DNA from: Immundisolibacterales bacterium
GTDB taxonomy: Bacteria > Pseudomonadota > Gammaproteobacteria > HK1
Assembly (NCBI GenBank): GCA_026712715.1
Contig: JAPOPW010000012.1
Coordinates: forward strand, 1-64,000
Length of the DNA: 64,000 nt
Reading direction: 5' to 3'
The number at the start of each line of letters is the position of its first letter. The first letter of the stretch is position 1. Both the position numbers and the translations under genes were made by a program. The notes below the pieces were generated by a model. That model saw only the letters and a list, made by a program, of their open reading frames with translations, did no database searches and was not told the DNA's origin. Below, piece after piece: positions 51,621 to 61,751 of the stretch.

Positions 51621-54600
51621 TGCATCGCCTCCACCAGGGGCACGAGGAGCCGGTCCGCGAGCGCCTCGAACGGCTCGGCGAAGGGATCGCGCCCATCGTA
51701 GACGAGGCGGAGGTAGGGGTCGCGCTCCAACTCGCCGTCGCGGCTGAAGGAACCGGGGCTCGGCGACCAGGTCTCGCGCGCCTTCTCCCGGGCGACGGCT
51801 TCGTCCACGCCGCGCGCCGCTTGGCCGGCGTAGGCGAGCGATGTCTCGGGAAAGAAGCGAAGCGGGGAGGAGCGTCCCTCGCGCCACACGTCGAGCCACG
51901 CGAGCAGCCGCTCGCACGCGTCGTGCGGGACGGCGAACGAAGTCGCGCTTGCCGCCCCCTTCTCGATGAAGAGCGCCACGGCATTCGTCGTGCGGTGTCC
52001 GGATGCCGCGAGAGCGAGCAGCCGGAGCCACGTGTCGATTCGATCACGGGCCCGGAGAGTTCCCGGCCGCCACCACACCAGCCCTCCGGGTCCGGCGTTC
52101 TCGACGGCTCCGGTCACCCTGAAGCCGCCAATCTCGAAGTCGATCTCGACCGGAGGAGCCCCGAGCGCGTCGCGATGGCGGTCCAGCGACCGGTGGAGCC
52201 CCTCCATTTCTCCCCAGATCCGTTCATGGACGATTCCGCCGAGCGCCGCCTGGGGCAATCGCCCGGTTCCTCGCTGCACGGACTCGTCACGGCCGCGCGA
52301 CACCCCCGCTTCCATCCGCTCCAGGATGTCGGACCGGAGTCGGTGGCGATCGAGGAGGTCGACATCGAACGGCTCCTCGTCGTCGAGGGTGGTGTCGTCG
52401 AGCTCGAGCCGCACGCCGAGCCTTGCCCGCAGGAACCATCGCGTCGGGTTGGCGAAGAAGCCCAGGAGCTCGGGGAGCGAGACCCGGAGCGGGAGGTCTT
52501 CGAGCTCCGAACCGTCTTCCGGGAGCGCCGCGTCGAATCGCGACGCCGACGCGGGCTCCCGGGTTCCGGAAACGAGGGTGCGAGCCGCTTCGCACATGCC
52601 CGTCGAATAGCTGAACAGCTCCTCGTCGCCCGCATGCGCCGCGACGCTCCCCGGCCCCGGTGCTGCCGTCGAGCCGTCCACGGTTTCCCGCGTGCTCGAG
52701 AAGTATCGGGGGCTGAATGGCTGCAACGGATGCTCCACTACGAACGATTCGCCCGGAAAGCGTCGTTCGAGGTAGTCCCGGAGCTCATCCACCACCGTTG
52801 CGGGGGGGATCGGCGCGTCGTCGCGCGGCCCCCGCCCCGTATAGCTCACGTGGAAGGCGCGGCGGGACGCGAGGAGCGCTTCGAGGAAGACGAACCGGTC
52901 CTCGTGACGCACGTCCCGGTCTCCGCGCCGCGCCGGGGATGCCGCCACGAGGTCGAACGAGGGGAACGACGGCGCGCGCGGAAACGCGCCGTCGTTGAGT
53001 CCGATCACGCAAACGACCCGGGCGGGGAACACCTGGCCCGGGGTGAGGCTGGCGACGGTCACCGCATCGGCGAGCCGGACGGGTTCGCCGGGCGGTGCGT
53101 CGGCAAGCTCGCGAAGCACGTGGCGCACGACGTCGAACCCGACTGGAGACTCGGACCGGGCGGCCTCCCGCTCGAAGCTCTCCACGAGCTGGAGCAGCTT
53201 CCGCGCCTCATCCTCGAACGATGCGGCGGCCGAAGACCGCGGCGCCGCCGTCGCGGGGCCGGGGTCCGCCCCGGCCCCCGCGAAGAAGCGACCGATCTCC
53301 TCGCGGAGCGCCCCGACCCATTCGCGCGGGTGCCGCTCGCCCGCGAGGCGCTCGCGCAGCTCGAACACCTGCTCGCAATAGGTCACGAGCCGCCCGAGGA
53401 GGGCCGCCCCATCCATGCCGGACTCGAACCCGCCCACCCGGGGCGGACAGGGAACCAGCCCGGCCACCAGCTCGCCCGGATCGGGGAGGGCGTAGCCGAG
53501 CAGCAGACGCCTCAGCCCCTGCCGCCACGAATGCTCGCCGGTCGCGGGGAGGCCTTCCGCCTCGCGGTGCGCCGCATCGGCCCCCCATCGGATGCCGGCT
53601 TCGCGGACCCAGCCGCGAATGGAGGGAAGGTCCGACTCGGCGATCCCGAAACGGGTCCGCACCGCCTCGGCCTCGAGGGGAGCGAGCACCGCTTCCGCTC
53701 CCAGTCGCGAGCGCGGCATCGAGAGGAGCTCGAAGAACGCGCGTACCGCCGGCGATGCGATGAACCGGCGGCGGGCCGCCCGGAACGGAATGCGTGCCGC
53801 CGCCGCGAACACCGCCTCCACGGCGGGACCGTAGCGGTCGAGCTCCGGGGTGAGCACCAGGACATCGGCCGGCGCGAGGCCGGGGTGCGCATCGAAGAGC
53901 CCGAGGAGGCGGTCGTGCAGGACTTCGGCCTCGCGCACCGGCGAATGACAGATGTGGATCCGGATCGAGTCGTCCCGTTCCGGAGCCCCCTCCCCTTGCG
54001 CCCCGTTCTCCGCCGATCGGCCCTCCGAGGCAAGGCGAAGCGCGAGCACATCGCGCTGGACCGCGGCGAGCCGCCCGGACCCCTCCGGCGTGACGAAGCG
54101 TTCGTCCTCCGCGACGCTCGCAATGTCCACGAGGGAATCGAAGGTGTCGCGGCCGGCCCTCCCCCACGCGGCGAGGAGCTCGTTCCCTTCCGTGAGATAC
54201 CGTTCGGCGGGGTCCGCGCCCTGCGTCCGTCGACCGATTTCGCGCCGCGAGTAGATGTCCCCCCAGTACTCGCGACACGGATTGAGCACGAAGAGGTCGA
54301 GGTCGATGACCTCGCCGATCCCGCGCAGCACTTCGAGATACGAAGGCGAGAGGGAGGGGACCGCGAAGAAGCTCGCCCGCCGGGGCCACCCTTCCGGACC
54401 CGCGCCGCTCTCGAGCGCGGCACGAAACGCATCGATCGCCGCCACCCAGTGGGTAGCCGGGCGCTCCGCCCCCACCACCCGTTGCCAGAGCCGCGCCGGC
54501 CAGCTCGAAGCGTCGCCGCCGTCCCATGCGCGGACCCAGTCCGGCCGATACACCACGCATCGATCGAACACCCGGGCGAGGCGATCCGCGAGCTCGAAGC

Positions 54601-54970
54601 GCTTGCGCGGATCGCCGTCCGCGAGGTACCGCCGGACCGCCGTGCCCGCCCGGCCGTCCGCCGCGAAGGCGGGCAGCAGGTCGTGAATCCGCCAGCGGAT
54701 CTGAGCCGGCGAGAACCCGTGTTCGCGCGGCAGGTTCGCAACCGCGCCCCGCATGAGGGACCAGGCGAACCCGGCGGGGAGCTCGAAGCGAAGATTGGCG
54801 GCGATACCGAGCTCGCGCGCGAGCTCGAACGAGAGCCACCGGCCGATGGTCCGGTGCGGGACGACGATGTGCTCGGGATCGATCGGGTCGCCCGGGTCCG
54901 CGCGCAGGATTTCGGCGAATGCCGACGCGAGTGCCTCCAACCGGTTGGAATGGTGAAGGCGAAGGGCCAC
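51617..54970 (-). CDS. recC: Exodeoxyribonuclease V gamma subunit RecC
   Basis: Chi-recognition and scaffold subunit, 1117 residues from GTG 54970, which directly follows the 5'-nucleotidase stop. The start MALRLHHSNRLEALASAFAEILR and the helicase-like relic segments (VVPHRTIGRWLSFELARELG, LTPELDRYGPAVEAVF, RVVCVIGLNDGAFPRA, HVSYTGRGPRDDAPIPPATVVDEL) are typical. Two Ser/Gly/Pro-rich stretches are less conserved. It begins the recC-recB-recD run. Confidence 0.95.
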   Translation of the reverse strand: MALRLHHSNRLEALASAFAEILRADPGDPIDPEHIVVPHRTIGRWLSFELARELGIAANLRFELPAGFAWSLMRGAVANLPREHGFSPAQIRWRIHDLLPAFAADGRAGTAVRRYLADGDPRKRFELADRLARVFDRCVVYRPDWVRAWDGGDASSWPARLWQRVVGAERPATHWVAAIDAFRAALESGAGPEGWPRRASFFAVPSLSPSYLEVLRGIGEVIDLDLFVLNPCREYWGDIYSRREIGRRTQGADPAERYLTEGNELLAAWGRAGRDTFDSLVDIASVAEDERFVTPEGSGRLAAVQRDVLALRLASEGRSAENGAQGEGAPERDDSIRIHICHSPVREAEVLHDRLLGLFDAHPGLAPADVLVLTPELDRYGPAVEAVFAAAARIPFRAARRRFIASPAVRAFFELLSMPRSRLGAEAVLAPLEAEAVRTRFGIAESDLPSIRGWVREAGIRWGADAAHREAEGLPATGEHSWRQGLRRLLLGYALPDPGELVAGLVPCPPRVGGFESGMDGAALLGRLVTYCEQVFELRERLAGERHPREWVGALREEIGRFFAGAGADPGPATAAPRSSAAASFEDEARKLLQLVESFEREAARSESPVGFDVVRHVLRELADAPPGEPVRLADAVTVASLTPGQVFPARVVCVIGLNDGAFPRAPSFPSFDLVAASPARRGDRDVRHEDRFVFLEALLASRRAFHVSYTGRGPRDDAPIPPATVVDELRDYLERRFPGESFVVEHPLQPFSPRYFSSTRETVDGSTAAPGPGSVAAHAGDEELFSYSTGMCEAARTLVSGTREPASASRFDAALPEDGSELEDLPLRVSLPELLGFFANPTRWFLRARLGVRLELDDTTLDDEEPFDVDLLDRHRLRSDILERMEAGVSRGRDESVQRGTGRLPQAALGGIVHERIWGEMEGLHRSLDRHRDALGAPPVEIDFEIGGFRVTGAVENAGPGGLVWWRPGTLRARDRIDTWLRLLALAASGHRTTNAVALFIEKGAASATSFAVPHDACERLLAWLDVWREGRSSPLRFFPETSLAYAGQAARGVDEAVAREKARETWSPSPGSFSRDGELERDPYLRLVYDGRDPFAEPFEALADRLLVPLVEAMQ

Positions 54971-55960
54971 TCAGCCCTCCTCGTTCGCGACGCCGTTCGG
55001 GACGTGTCCAATGGCGGCTACCCCGCGCGCCGCGTCGCAATGACACCGCTGATCGTCGAAGAAGATGTCCGCCCCGAACGCCCGCAGGAACTCGCGCTTC
55101 TCGCTTCCTCCGAGAAAGAGCGCTTCATCGATGCGAATCCCCCACCCGCGCAGGGTGCGGATCACGCGTTCGTGGGCGGGCGTGGCCCGCGAAGTCACGA
55201 GCGCCGTGCGGATCGGTGCCGATTCGGGCCCGAACTCCGCCTGGAGGCGATGGAGGGCGGAGAGGAACCCCCGGAACGGCCCCCCCGGGAGCGGCATGCG
55301 CGCCGCCGCCTGTTCGCTTCGCTCGAAGGTGTCGAGCCCGTGGGACCGGTACACCCGCTCCGCCTCGTCGGAAAAGAGCACCGCGTCCCCGTCGAACGCG
55401 ATGCGTAGCTCGCGTTCGTGCCCGGCCCGGCCGTCGCCTTCACTGCCGGCTTCCCTCGGAAGCAGCATGGCCGCCGCGTGCCCGGCCCGGATGGCCTTCC
55501 GGACCGCGCCCGCGTCGGCGGAAAGAAAGAGCTCCGCCTCGAAAGCTCCGAGGTAGCGGTATCGTTCGTCGCCCCCCGCGAATACGGCGCGCCGGATATC
55601 GAGCCCGTGCCGGGCGACCGAGTGGAGCACCCGCATTCCCGCGTTCACGCTGTTGCGCGAGAGGAGGACCACTTCCACCCGGCGCCGGCGCGGCGCGCGC
55701 TCGTTCAGGGCGAGCAGCTTGCGAACCGCGCCGAAGGCGGGACCCTTGCCGAGCGCCTCGTGCTCGCGGGCCGCCTGATAGCGGGCGTATGCCTCGACGC
55801 CGGCGCGGGTGAAGACCCGGTGGCTCTCCTCGAGGTCGAAGAGCGCCCGCGAGGAGATGGCGACGGTGAGGGCGGTAGGCGCCGGATCCACCCGGTCGAC
55901 CAGGATCGGCAGCTCGACTTCGGCATTGCCGACGCCTTCGATTGCGCGCGGCGCCGGCAT
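54971..55960 (-). CDS. Cytosolic 5'-nucleotidase (NT5C1-like family)
   Basis: 329 residues. Sequence VAISSRALFDLEESHRVFTRAGVEAYARYQ and VVLLSRNSVNAGMRVLHSVARHGLDI, ALVTSRATPAHERVIRTLRGWGI and LFLGGSEKREFLRAFGADIFFDDQ identify the bacterial relatives of cytosolic 5'-nucleotidase 1, HAD-like phosphatases acting on nucleoside monophosphates. ATG at 55960 (MPAPRAIEGVG) is chosen since ggag lies seven bases upstream; the GTG at 56038 in the ORF track is an alternative. It abuts recC with no gap, suggesting co-transcription with recCBD. Confidence 0.85.
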   Translation of the reverse strand: MPAPRAIEGVGNAEVELPILVDRVDPAPTALTVAISSRALFDLEESHRVFTRAGVEAYARYQAAREHEALGKGPAFGAVRKLLALNERAPRRRRVEVVLLSRNSVNAGMRVLHSVARHGLDIRRAVFAGGDERYRYLGAFEAELFLSADAGAVRKAIRAGHAAAMLLPREAGSEGDGRAGHERELRIAFDGDAVLFSDEAERVYRSHGLDTFERSEQAAARMPLPGGPFRGFLSALHRLQAEFGPESAPIRTALVTSRATPAHERVIRTLRGWGIRIDEALFLGGSEKREFLRAFGADIFFDDQRCHCDAARGVAAIGHVPNGVANEEG

Positions 55961-56131
55961 TCCGACACTCCGTTTCGGCCCTGGCAACGAAAATGGAAGA
56001 AGGTTCATGGACGCCATTGTCGGCGCCTGGTGGCTCACCAGGCGAGCCTGTTGCGCAATTGCGACGGTATTCTCTCGGAGCCCCGGGGCCGGCCGCGTCC
56101 GCGCCCACCCCTCTTCGCGGTGGCGGCCCGG

Positions 56132-57289
56132 CTACCGGAGCGCCGCGGAAGCGAGCTTCGCCCCCTCGGCGAGAATCGCGAGCTTCGCCCACACCACGTC
56201 CTCGGCCACGAAGCTGTCGCCCGCGAACGTCCCGAACCCGCAGTCCACCCCGGCGACGAGACGTTCCCGGTCCCCGAGCGCGTCCGCCGCCTCGAGGATG
56301 CGCCGCTTGACCACCTCCGGGTGCTCGACGTAGTTGTTCGTCGACTCGATGACCCCCGCGACGACGATCAGATCGTCGGGAATGGCGCCGGTCCCGAGAG
56401 CCTCGACCTCGTGGGAATGCCGCGGATTGGCGAAAGGAAGGCACAGGGCCCCGACTTTCGCTTCCAGAAGGTGGGGAAGCACGTGCTCGAGGGCCACGTC
56501 CTCGGTGTGCGGGCCGTCCCGGTTGCCCCAGCACGAATGCAGCCGGACCCGATCGCGCGCGATGCCCTCCACCGCGACGTTGATCGCCTCGACGTGCAGC
56601 GCCACCCGCTCCTGGAACTCGGGGATCGAGAGATCCTGGAAGAAGCTCGCCCGCTCCATCGCGAGGTCCGGCGCGTCGATCTGGAGGAGGTACCCCCGGT
56701 CCGCGATGTAGCGGTACTCCTTGCCGATCTCGCGGGCGACGGAAAAGAGGTAGTCCTCGTGCGAATCGTAGTGGTGGTTCATCATCGTCGTCGTCACGAT
56801 GCCGGGCGAGGCGGCGGTCATGAAGGTCTCGAGAAACGCGCCGTCCGCCGCATCGAGGCATCGGCGGAACCCGTCGCACTCCGCCTCCACCCCCGAGAAG
56901 TCCTCGTAGCGAACCTCGGCGATCGCGGCCGGCGGGTTGTAGACCCGCGAGCGCGCCGCCCGGCGGGTCTTCAGAAGTTCCGCCCACTTGGGGTAGAGCT
57001 TCGTCTCGAGCGGCATCGGGCGCTTGCCTTCGCCGCCGAACCCGGTCATCCGCGAGGTCACGTAGGTCTGGAAGCTGACCCGTGGCTGCTCGCCGTCGTT
57101 GCCGATGTCCACCCCGCTCGCGAGCTGGCGGTCCACGACGTGCTGCATCGCGGTCGCGATCTCGCGCGCGAGAAGCGCCTCGTCGACCGTCTCCCCGTTG
57201 TCCCGGGCCACCAGCAGGTCCGAGAGCACTTCCCCGCGCGGGAGGCTCCCCATGTGGGTGGTGAGAATGCGGGACTCGCTGGTCTTCAT
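56132..57289 (-). CDS. Cobalamin-independent methionine synthase (MetE C-terminal)-like methyltransferase
   Basis: 385-residue TIM-barrel protein lacking the N-terminal half of true MetE. Start MKTSESRILTTHMGSLPRGEVLSDLLV is typical of the short family that includes epoxyalkane:coenzyme M transferase-like enzymes. Zinc-ligand candidates are His and Cys in RLHSCWGNRDGPH and Cys in VAGVDCGFGTF. ATG 57289 has gagagggat as SD. The acceptor is unknown. It is divergent from the alpha/beta hydrolase over 219 bp without a gene. Methionine synthesis is possible but other thiol methyl or alkyl transfers are equally likely. Confidence 0.85.
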   Translation of the reverse strand: MKTSESRILTTHMGSLPRGEVLSDLLVARDNGETVDEALLAREIATAMQHVVDRQLASGVDIGNDGEQPRVSFQTYVTSRMTGFGGEGKRPMPLETKLYPKWAELLKTRRAARSRVYNPPAAIAEVRYEDFSGVEAECDGFRRCLDAADGAFLETFMTAASPGIVTTTMMNHHYDSHEDYLFSVAREIGKEYRYIADRGYLLQIDAPDLAMERASFFQDLSIPEFQERVALHVEAINVAVEGIARDRVRLHSCWGNRDGPHTEDVALEHVLPHLLEAKVGALCLPFANPRHSHEVEALGTGAIPDDLIVVAGVIESTNNYVEHPEVVKRRILEAADALGDRERLVAGVDCGFGTFAGDSFVAEDVVWAKLAILAEGAKLASAALR

Positions 57290-57508
57290 GATCCCTCTCC
57301 CGGCGGGCGCATACTGCGGCAAGCGTATCATTGCGCCGCGGCCGCAACGTGCGCCGGACGGACTGCCACCGCCCGCGACACTCGCCCGCCGCAACGCGGC
57401 CGGACCCGCCCGTGCAACACGACCCGCCGCGGCGAGCCAGCCCGCCGGCGCGCACGTCCGGGAGCGACCTGCCTGCCGCGACCCGCGAGAACGAAGAGGA
57501 GCACCGGC

Positions 57509-58399
57509 ATGAGCGCAACCCCCGTCACCTTCCATTCCGAGGGATTCAAGCTCGTCGGGGACCTCTACCGGCCGGCCGACCTTCGCCCCGGCGAGGCGCG
57601 GGCCGGCATCGTCCTCTGCCATGGCTATACCGGGGTGAAGGACCTCTACCTTCCCGACAACGCAAGGGTGCTCGCGCAGGCCGGCTACGTCGTCCTCGCC
57701 TTCGACTACAAGGGCTGGGGGGAGAGCGAAGGACCGCGCACCCGCCTCGCCCCCTACAGCCGGGTCGCGGACGTGCAGGCCGCCCTCACCTTCCTCGGCG
57801 CGCAGGGAGAAGTGGACGAGAAGCGGCTCGGCATCTACGGCACGAGCTACGGCGGGGCGACGGTAGTGTGGACCGGCGCGGTCGACCGGCGGGTGCGCTG
57901 CATCGTGAGCGTGGTCGGGATCGGCCACGGCGAACGCTGGATGCGGAGCGTGCGCCGGCCCGACGAGTGGTTCGACCTCCTCGAGCGGTCCGCCGCGGAC
58001 CGGGTCAAGCGGGCGACCGAGGGCGAGTCGGAGCTCGTCGAGCGAAGCGAGGTGCTGCTCCCGGACCGGCAGTCGGCGGAGCTCGCGGCCGCCGCGCGCC
58101 GCAACGTCCCGTCCGCCCTCGACACCCTCCCCCTCGAGTACGTGGACGAGACCCTCGGCTTCCATCCGGAGTGGGTGGTGGACAAGATCGCGCCGCGCCC
58201 GATTCTCTTCATCACCACCGACGACGACCGCCTCGTTCCGCCCGAGGAGTCGCAGGCCCTCCACGACCGGGCGGGGGAGCCCAAGAAGCTGGTGGTGCTC
58301 GAAGGCTACGGGCACTACGAGGTGTACGTGGACCCCGCCTTCACCGAGGTCATGGACGAGACCCGCGCCTGGTTCGAGGAGCACCTCCCGCCCCGTTGA
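57509..58399 (+). CDS. Alpha/beta hydrolase (dienelactone hydrolase/prolyl peptidase-like)
   Basis: 296 residues. HGYTGVKDLYLPDNARVLAQAGYVVLAFDYKGWGES contains the oxyanion-hole HG and YKGWG, IYGTSYGGATVVW the nucleophile elbow GTSYGG (Ser), TTDDDRLVPPEESQAL the acid (Asp) and EGYGHYEVY the catalytic His. These are the four parts of an active alpha/beta hydrolase. No signal peptide, so cytoplasmic. SD agagga is well spaced. The substrate may be an ester or amide; amidases and a peptide transporter follow. Confidence 0.9.
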   Translation: MSATPVTFHSEGFKLVGDLYRPADLRPGEARAGIVLCHGYTGVKDLYLPDNARVLAQAGYVVLAFDYKGWGESEGPRTRLAPYSRVADVQAALTFLGAQGEVDEKRLGIYGTSYGGATVVWTGAVDRRVRCIVSVVGIGHGERWMRSVRRPDEWFDLLERSAADRVKRATEGESELVERSEVLLPDRQSAELAAAARRNVPSALDTLPLEYVDETLGFHPEWVVDKIAPRPILFITTDDDRLVPPEESQALHDRAGEPKKLVVLEGYGHYEVYVDPAFTEVMDETRAWFEEHLPPR

Positions 58400-58509
58400 A
58401 GCGGCCGCCGCGGGGGCCGTTCCCTTCACCTGAACCCCGGCTCTGCGTCCGGCGGCGCGCGGACGTAGCCCCGAGCGACCGGGGCCCGGGGCAGGTCCCG
58501 CACGATTCG

Positions 58510-59910
58510 CTATCGGTCGGGGTGCCGGTGGTGCCAGTCCGTCTCCTGCTGGTACGCGTGGCCCGCCCGCAGAAGGATGTCCTCCCCGAAGTCGCGCCCG
58601 ACGAGCTGGAAGCCGAGCGGCCTCCCCGCCGAGCTGAACCCGCAGGGGAGCGAGAGGGTCGGGCTTCCCGACATGTCGTGGGGCGCCGTGTAGCGGGTGA
58701 GGCGGTGGAGCCCGTCGGGGGAGTCCATCACCGTCATGAAACCGTCGACGGTCGGCGTCAGGTCCGGATACGGCGGCGCAATGAACATGTCGATGCGCTC
58801 GAACAAGCGGGCGAGGGTGCCCCGCCAGTGATTGCGGCAGGCGTTGGCCCGGCCGACGTCCAGGCTGGTCGCGGCCCTCCCGAAGTCGATATGGGCCTTG
58901 AGCTCGCGGCCATACGAGGATCCCTGGGCGGGATAGGTGTCCTCGTGGGCCACCGCGGTCTCCGCGGCGCAGATGACCGCCCAGTGCGCGATGACCTCGC
59001 GGGTGTCGGGGATCGTGACCTCCACGACCTTCGCCCCCGCCCGCTCGAGGTCGCGGAGCGCCGCCTGCAACCCGGATGCCACCTCGGGGTCCACGTCGTG
59101 GGTGCAGTGGTCCTCGTCCCAGCCGATCCGCAACCCTCCGATGCCCTTCTCGAGCTCGGCGAGGTAGTCCGGAACCGGCTCGAGCGATGTGTGGTGGTCG
59201 TGGTCGTCGCGCCCCGCGATGGCGCCGAGGAGAGCGGCGCAGTCCTCGGCGGTGCGGGCCATCGGCCCGAGGTGGTCGAGGGTGTCCGACAGCATGAACA
59301 CCCCGTGGCGGCTCACCCGGCCCCAGGTGGGCTTGAGACCGGTCACTGCGCAGGCGAGCGAGGGGAATCGGATCGACCCCCCGGTGTCGGAGCCGAGCGA
59401 GCCGTAGCAAAGGCCCGTCACGGTCGCGACCCCCGAGCCGCTCGACGAGGCGCCCGGCCAGAAATCGGAGTTCCACGGGTTGACCGGGGCCACCACGTCG
59501 GGGTGATGGCAGGCGAACGCGCCCTCGGTGAGCTCGAGCTTGCCGAGCAGCACCGCCCCCGCCTCACGGAACCGCGCCACCGCGGTGCTGTCGTAGTCCG
59601 GCACGTAGTCGTTCAGCAGGGGCATCCCTGCCCGGGTCCGCACCCCTTTCGTCCGGCAGAGATCCTTCACCGCGACCGGCACCCCGTGGAGCGGCCCCCG
59701 GCTTGTTCCGGCCGCCGTCTCCCGATCCGCCGCCTCCGCCGCTGCCATCGCCACATCGGCCATCACGACCGAGTAGGCGTGCAGGCCGCCGTCGAGGGCG
59801 GCGATGCGGTCCAGCATGGCCCGGGTCACCTCGACCGAAGCCGATTCGCCGCGGCGGATACGGGACGAGACTTCCATGAGGCTCTGGTAGTGAACGGGCC
59901 GTTCGGACAT
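58510..59910 (-). CDS. Amidase-signature enzyme
   Basis: 466 residues of the amidase signature family (GatA, fatty-acid amide hydrolase, 6-aminohexanoate hydrolase relatives). The Ser-cis-Ser-Lys triad is visible: Lys in PVAVKDLCRTKG, cis-Ser in GASSSGSGVATVTGL, nucleophile Ser in LGSDTGGSIRFPSLACAVTGLKP. C-terminal APPYPDLTPTVDGFMT and SLPCGFSSAGRPLGFQLVGRDFGED. Not GatA, since no gatC/gatB neighbours occur. It is divergent from a second amidase. Confidence 0.92.
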   Translation of the reverse strand: MSERPVHYQSLMEVSSRIRRGESASVEVTRAMLDRIAALDGGLHAYSVVMADVAMAAAEAADRETAAGTSRGPLHGVPVAVKDLCRTKGVRTRAGMPLLNDYVPDYDSTAVARFREAGAVLLGKLELTEGAFACHHPDVVAPVNPWNSDFWPGASSSGSGVATVTGLCYGSLGSDTGGSIRFPSLACAVTGLKPTWGRVSRHGVFMLSDTLDHLGPMARTAEDCAALLGAIAGRDDHDHHTSLEPVPDYLAELEKGIGGLRIGWDEDHCTHDVDPEVASGLQAALRDLERAGAKVVEVTIPDTREVIAHWAVICAAETAVAHEDTYPAQGSSYGRELKAHIDFGRAATSLDVGRANACRNHWRGTLARLFERIDMFIAPPYPDLTPTVDGFMTVMDSPDGLHRLTRYTAPHDMSGSPTLSLPCGFSSAGRPLGFQLVGRDFGEDILLRAGHAYQQETDWHHRHPDR

Positions 59911-60032
59911 CGTCTTCTCCCCGGGTCCGGATTCGTGTCCAGGCCCGGGCGCGCATCCATCGCCCCCGCGCCATGAAGTTCGATGGTGCGATGATAGCCT
60001 CCGATCCCAACCCGGACACGAGGGGACCCGGC

Positions 60033-61616
60033 ATGCCGTTTCAACGCCCGCAAAAGGACGACGTCATCGAGCTCGCCAAGGAGCTCGGAATTCATCTCAC
60101 CCGGACCGAAGCCCGCATCTTTCGCAGCCGCATGCTCGAGCACATCGACGCGATGGAGGGGTTTCACGAGCTCCGCATCCGCGAGGACACGTTGCCGCTC
60201 CGGCATGTCCGGCGCGACCCCGGCCGCCGTCCCACTCCCGACGAAGACCCGCTCAACGCGTTCATCCGTCGCTGCCGGGTGGAGGGCGCGGCGCAAGGGC
60301 CCCTGAAGGGCAAGACGGTCGGGCTCAAGGATCACACCGCCGTCGCCGGCGTACCCATGACCCTCGGCTCGTACTTCCTCGACAGCTACATTCCGGAGTT
60401 CGACGCGACCGTCGTGACCCGCCTCCTCGATGCCGGCGCGATCATCACCGGCAAGATGAACATGGAGGATTTCTCATTCGGGGGTCCGGGCTTCGCGGGG
60501 GTGGGCGATTTCGGCCGGCCCCTCAACCCCCACGACCCCTCCTACGTCACGGGCGGCTCCTCCTCCGGTTCCGGCGCCGCCGTCGCCGGGGGCTACGTGG
60601 ACCTCGCGTTCGGCGGGGACCAGGGCGGGTCGGTTCGGATCCCGTCCGCGTGGTGCGGGTGCGTGGGACTGATGGCCACCCACGGCCTCATCCCGCATAC
60701 CGGGGTCTTCGGGCTCGAACCCACCATCGACTACACCGGCCCCATGACCCGGACCGTCGACGACCTCGCGACGGTGCTCGACTGCGTCGCGGGCCGGGAC
60801 GGCTACGATCCGCGGCAAGCCTCCGTGCCCGAGGACCTGCCGAACTACCGCGACGCCCTCGGCAAGGGAGTCGAGGGCCTGCGGATCGGACTTCTCGAGG
60901 AAGGATTCGGGGTCAGGAACGGCGAGCCGGCCGTCGACGACGCCGTCCGCGAGGCGGTCGCGGTACTCGAACAGGCGGGCGCCACGGTGCGAAGCGTCTC
61001 GGTGCCCGATCACTCCACCGCCTCGACCGCGGTCATCCCCATCTACCTCGAAGGGGCGTGGCTCGCCTACGACACGAACCTCGGCGGCGGGCTCTCGAAA
61101 TCGTTCTACCCGGCTTCGCTCATGGCGACCTTCGGGCGGGCGAAGCGAAGCCACAGCCACGAGATGCCGCTCAACTTCAAGGTCATGCTGCTCTCCGCGA
61201 GGTACGCGAGAGAGCGCTACAACGGCCGGCTGTACGCGAAGGCGCAGAACCTGCGCCCGATCATCGTGCGCCAGTACCTCGATGCCTTCGCCGAGGTCGA
61301 CCTCCTCGCGATGCCCACCGTTCCCGCCCGGGCGCATCCCTACTCCGAGCCCGCGGACCACGTCGAAGCCTTCGATCGCACCCTCTTCGGCGGTGAACTG
61401 GGCGACGATCTCGGCCTCATCATCCACAATACGGCCCCTTTCAACTACACCGGATTCCCCAGCATCAGCGTTCCCTGCGCGGGGGTGGCGGGGATGCCGG
61501 TCGGCCTCCAGCTCACTGCCCCCTTCTTCCGGGAGGACGAGCTCATCCGGGCCGCGCACGCCTACCAGGAATCAGTGGACTGGGAGAGCTGCTTTCCGAA
61601 GCGAAGCGACGCCTGA
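60033..61616 (+). CDS. Amidase-signature enzyme (nitrile-hydratase-associated-type)
   Basis: 527 residues from ATG 60033; the ATG at 59973 is an alternative that lacks a good SD. An extra N-terminal helical region (PQKDDVIELAKELGIHLTRTEARIFRSRM) precedes the amidase domain: Lys in KTVGLKDHTAVAG, cis-Ser in TGGSSSGSGAAVAGG, nucleophile in GGDQGGSVRIPSAWCG. The N-terminal extension and MTLGSYFLDSYIPEFDATVV fit the amidases often paired with nitrile hydratases, but no hydratase is here. It diverges from the other amidase across 122 bp. Confidence 0.92.
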   Translation: MPFQRPQKDDVIELAKELGIHLTRTEARIFRSRMLEHIDAMEGFHELRIREDTLPLRHVRRDPGRRPTPDEDPLNAFIRRCRVEGAAQGPLKGKTVGLKDHTAVAGVPMTLGSYFLDSYIPEFDATVVTRLLDAGAIITGKMNMEDFSFGGPGFAGVGDFGRPLNPHDPSYVTGGSSSGSGAAVAGGYVDLAFGGDQGGSVRIPSAWCGCVGLMATHGLIPHTGVFGLEPTIDYTGPMTRTVDDLATVLDCVAGRDGYDPRQASVPEDLPNYRDALGKGVEGLRIGLLEEGFGVRNGEPAVDDAVREAVAVLEQAGATVRSVSVPDHSTASTAVIPIYLEGAWLAYDTNLGGGLSKSFYPASLMATFGRAKRSHSHEMPLNFKVMLLSARYARERYNGRLYAKAQNLRPIIVRQYLDAFAEVDLLAMPTVPARAHPYSEPADHVEAFDRTLFGGELGDDLGLIIHNTAPFNYTGFPSISVPCAGVAGMPVGLQLTAPFFREDELIRAAHAYQESVDWESCFPKRSDA

Positions 61617-61751
61617 CCGGAGCGCGCCGTCCGGTTCGGCCCACCCCGGCGCTCGGTGTCGCCGGCGCCGGAGACCGGGCGTTCCGGGCGGAACCGGACG
61701 ACCCGCGTCCGACTTTTCGCGCAAGCCGGACCGGATGGGTCGGTTCGGACC

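Noticed and set aside
51602-55408. 1268-aa plus-strand ORF
   Set aside because: Antisense shadow of recC and part of the nucleotidase gene.
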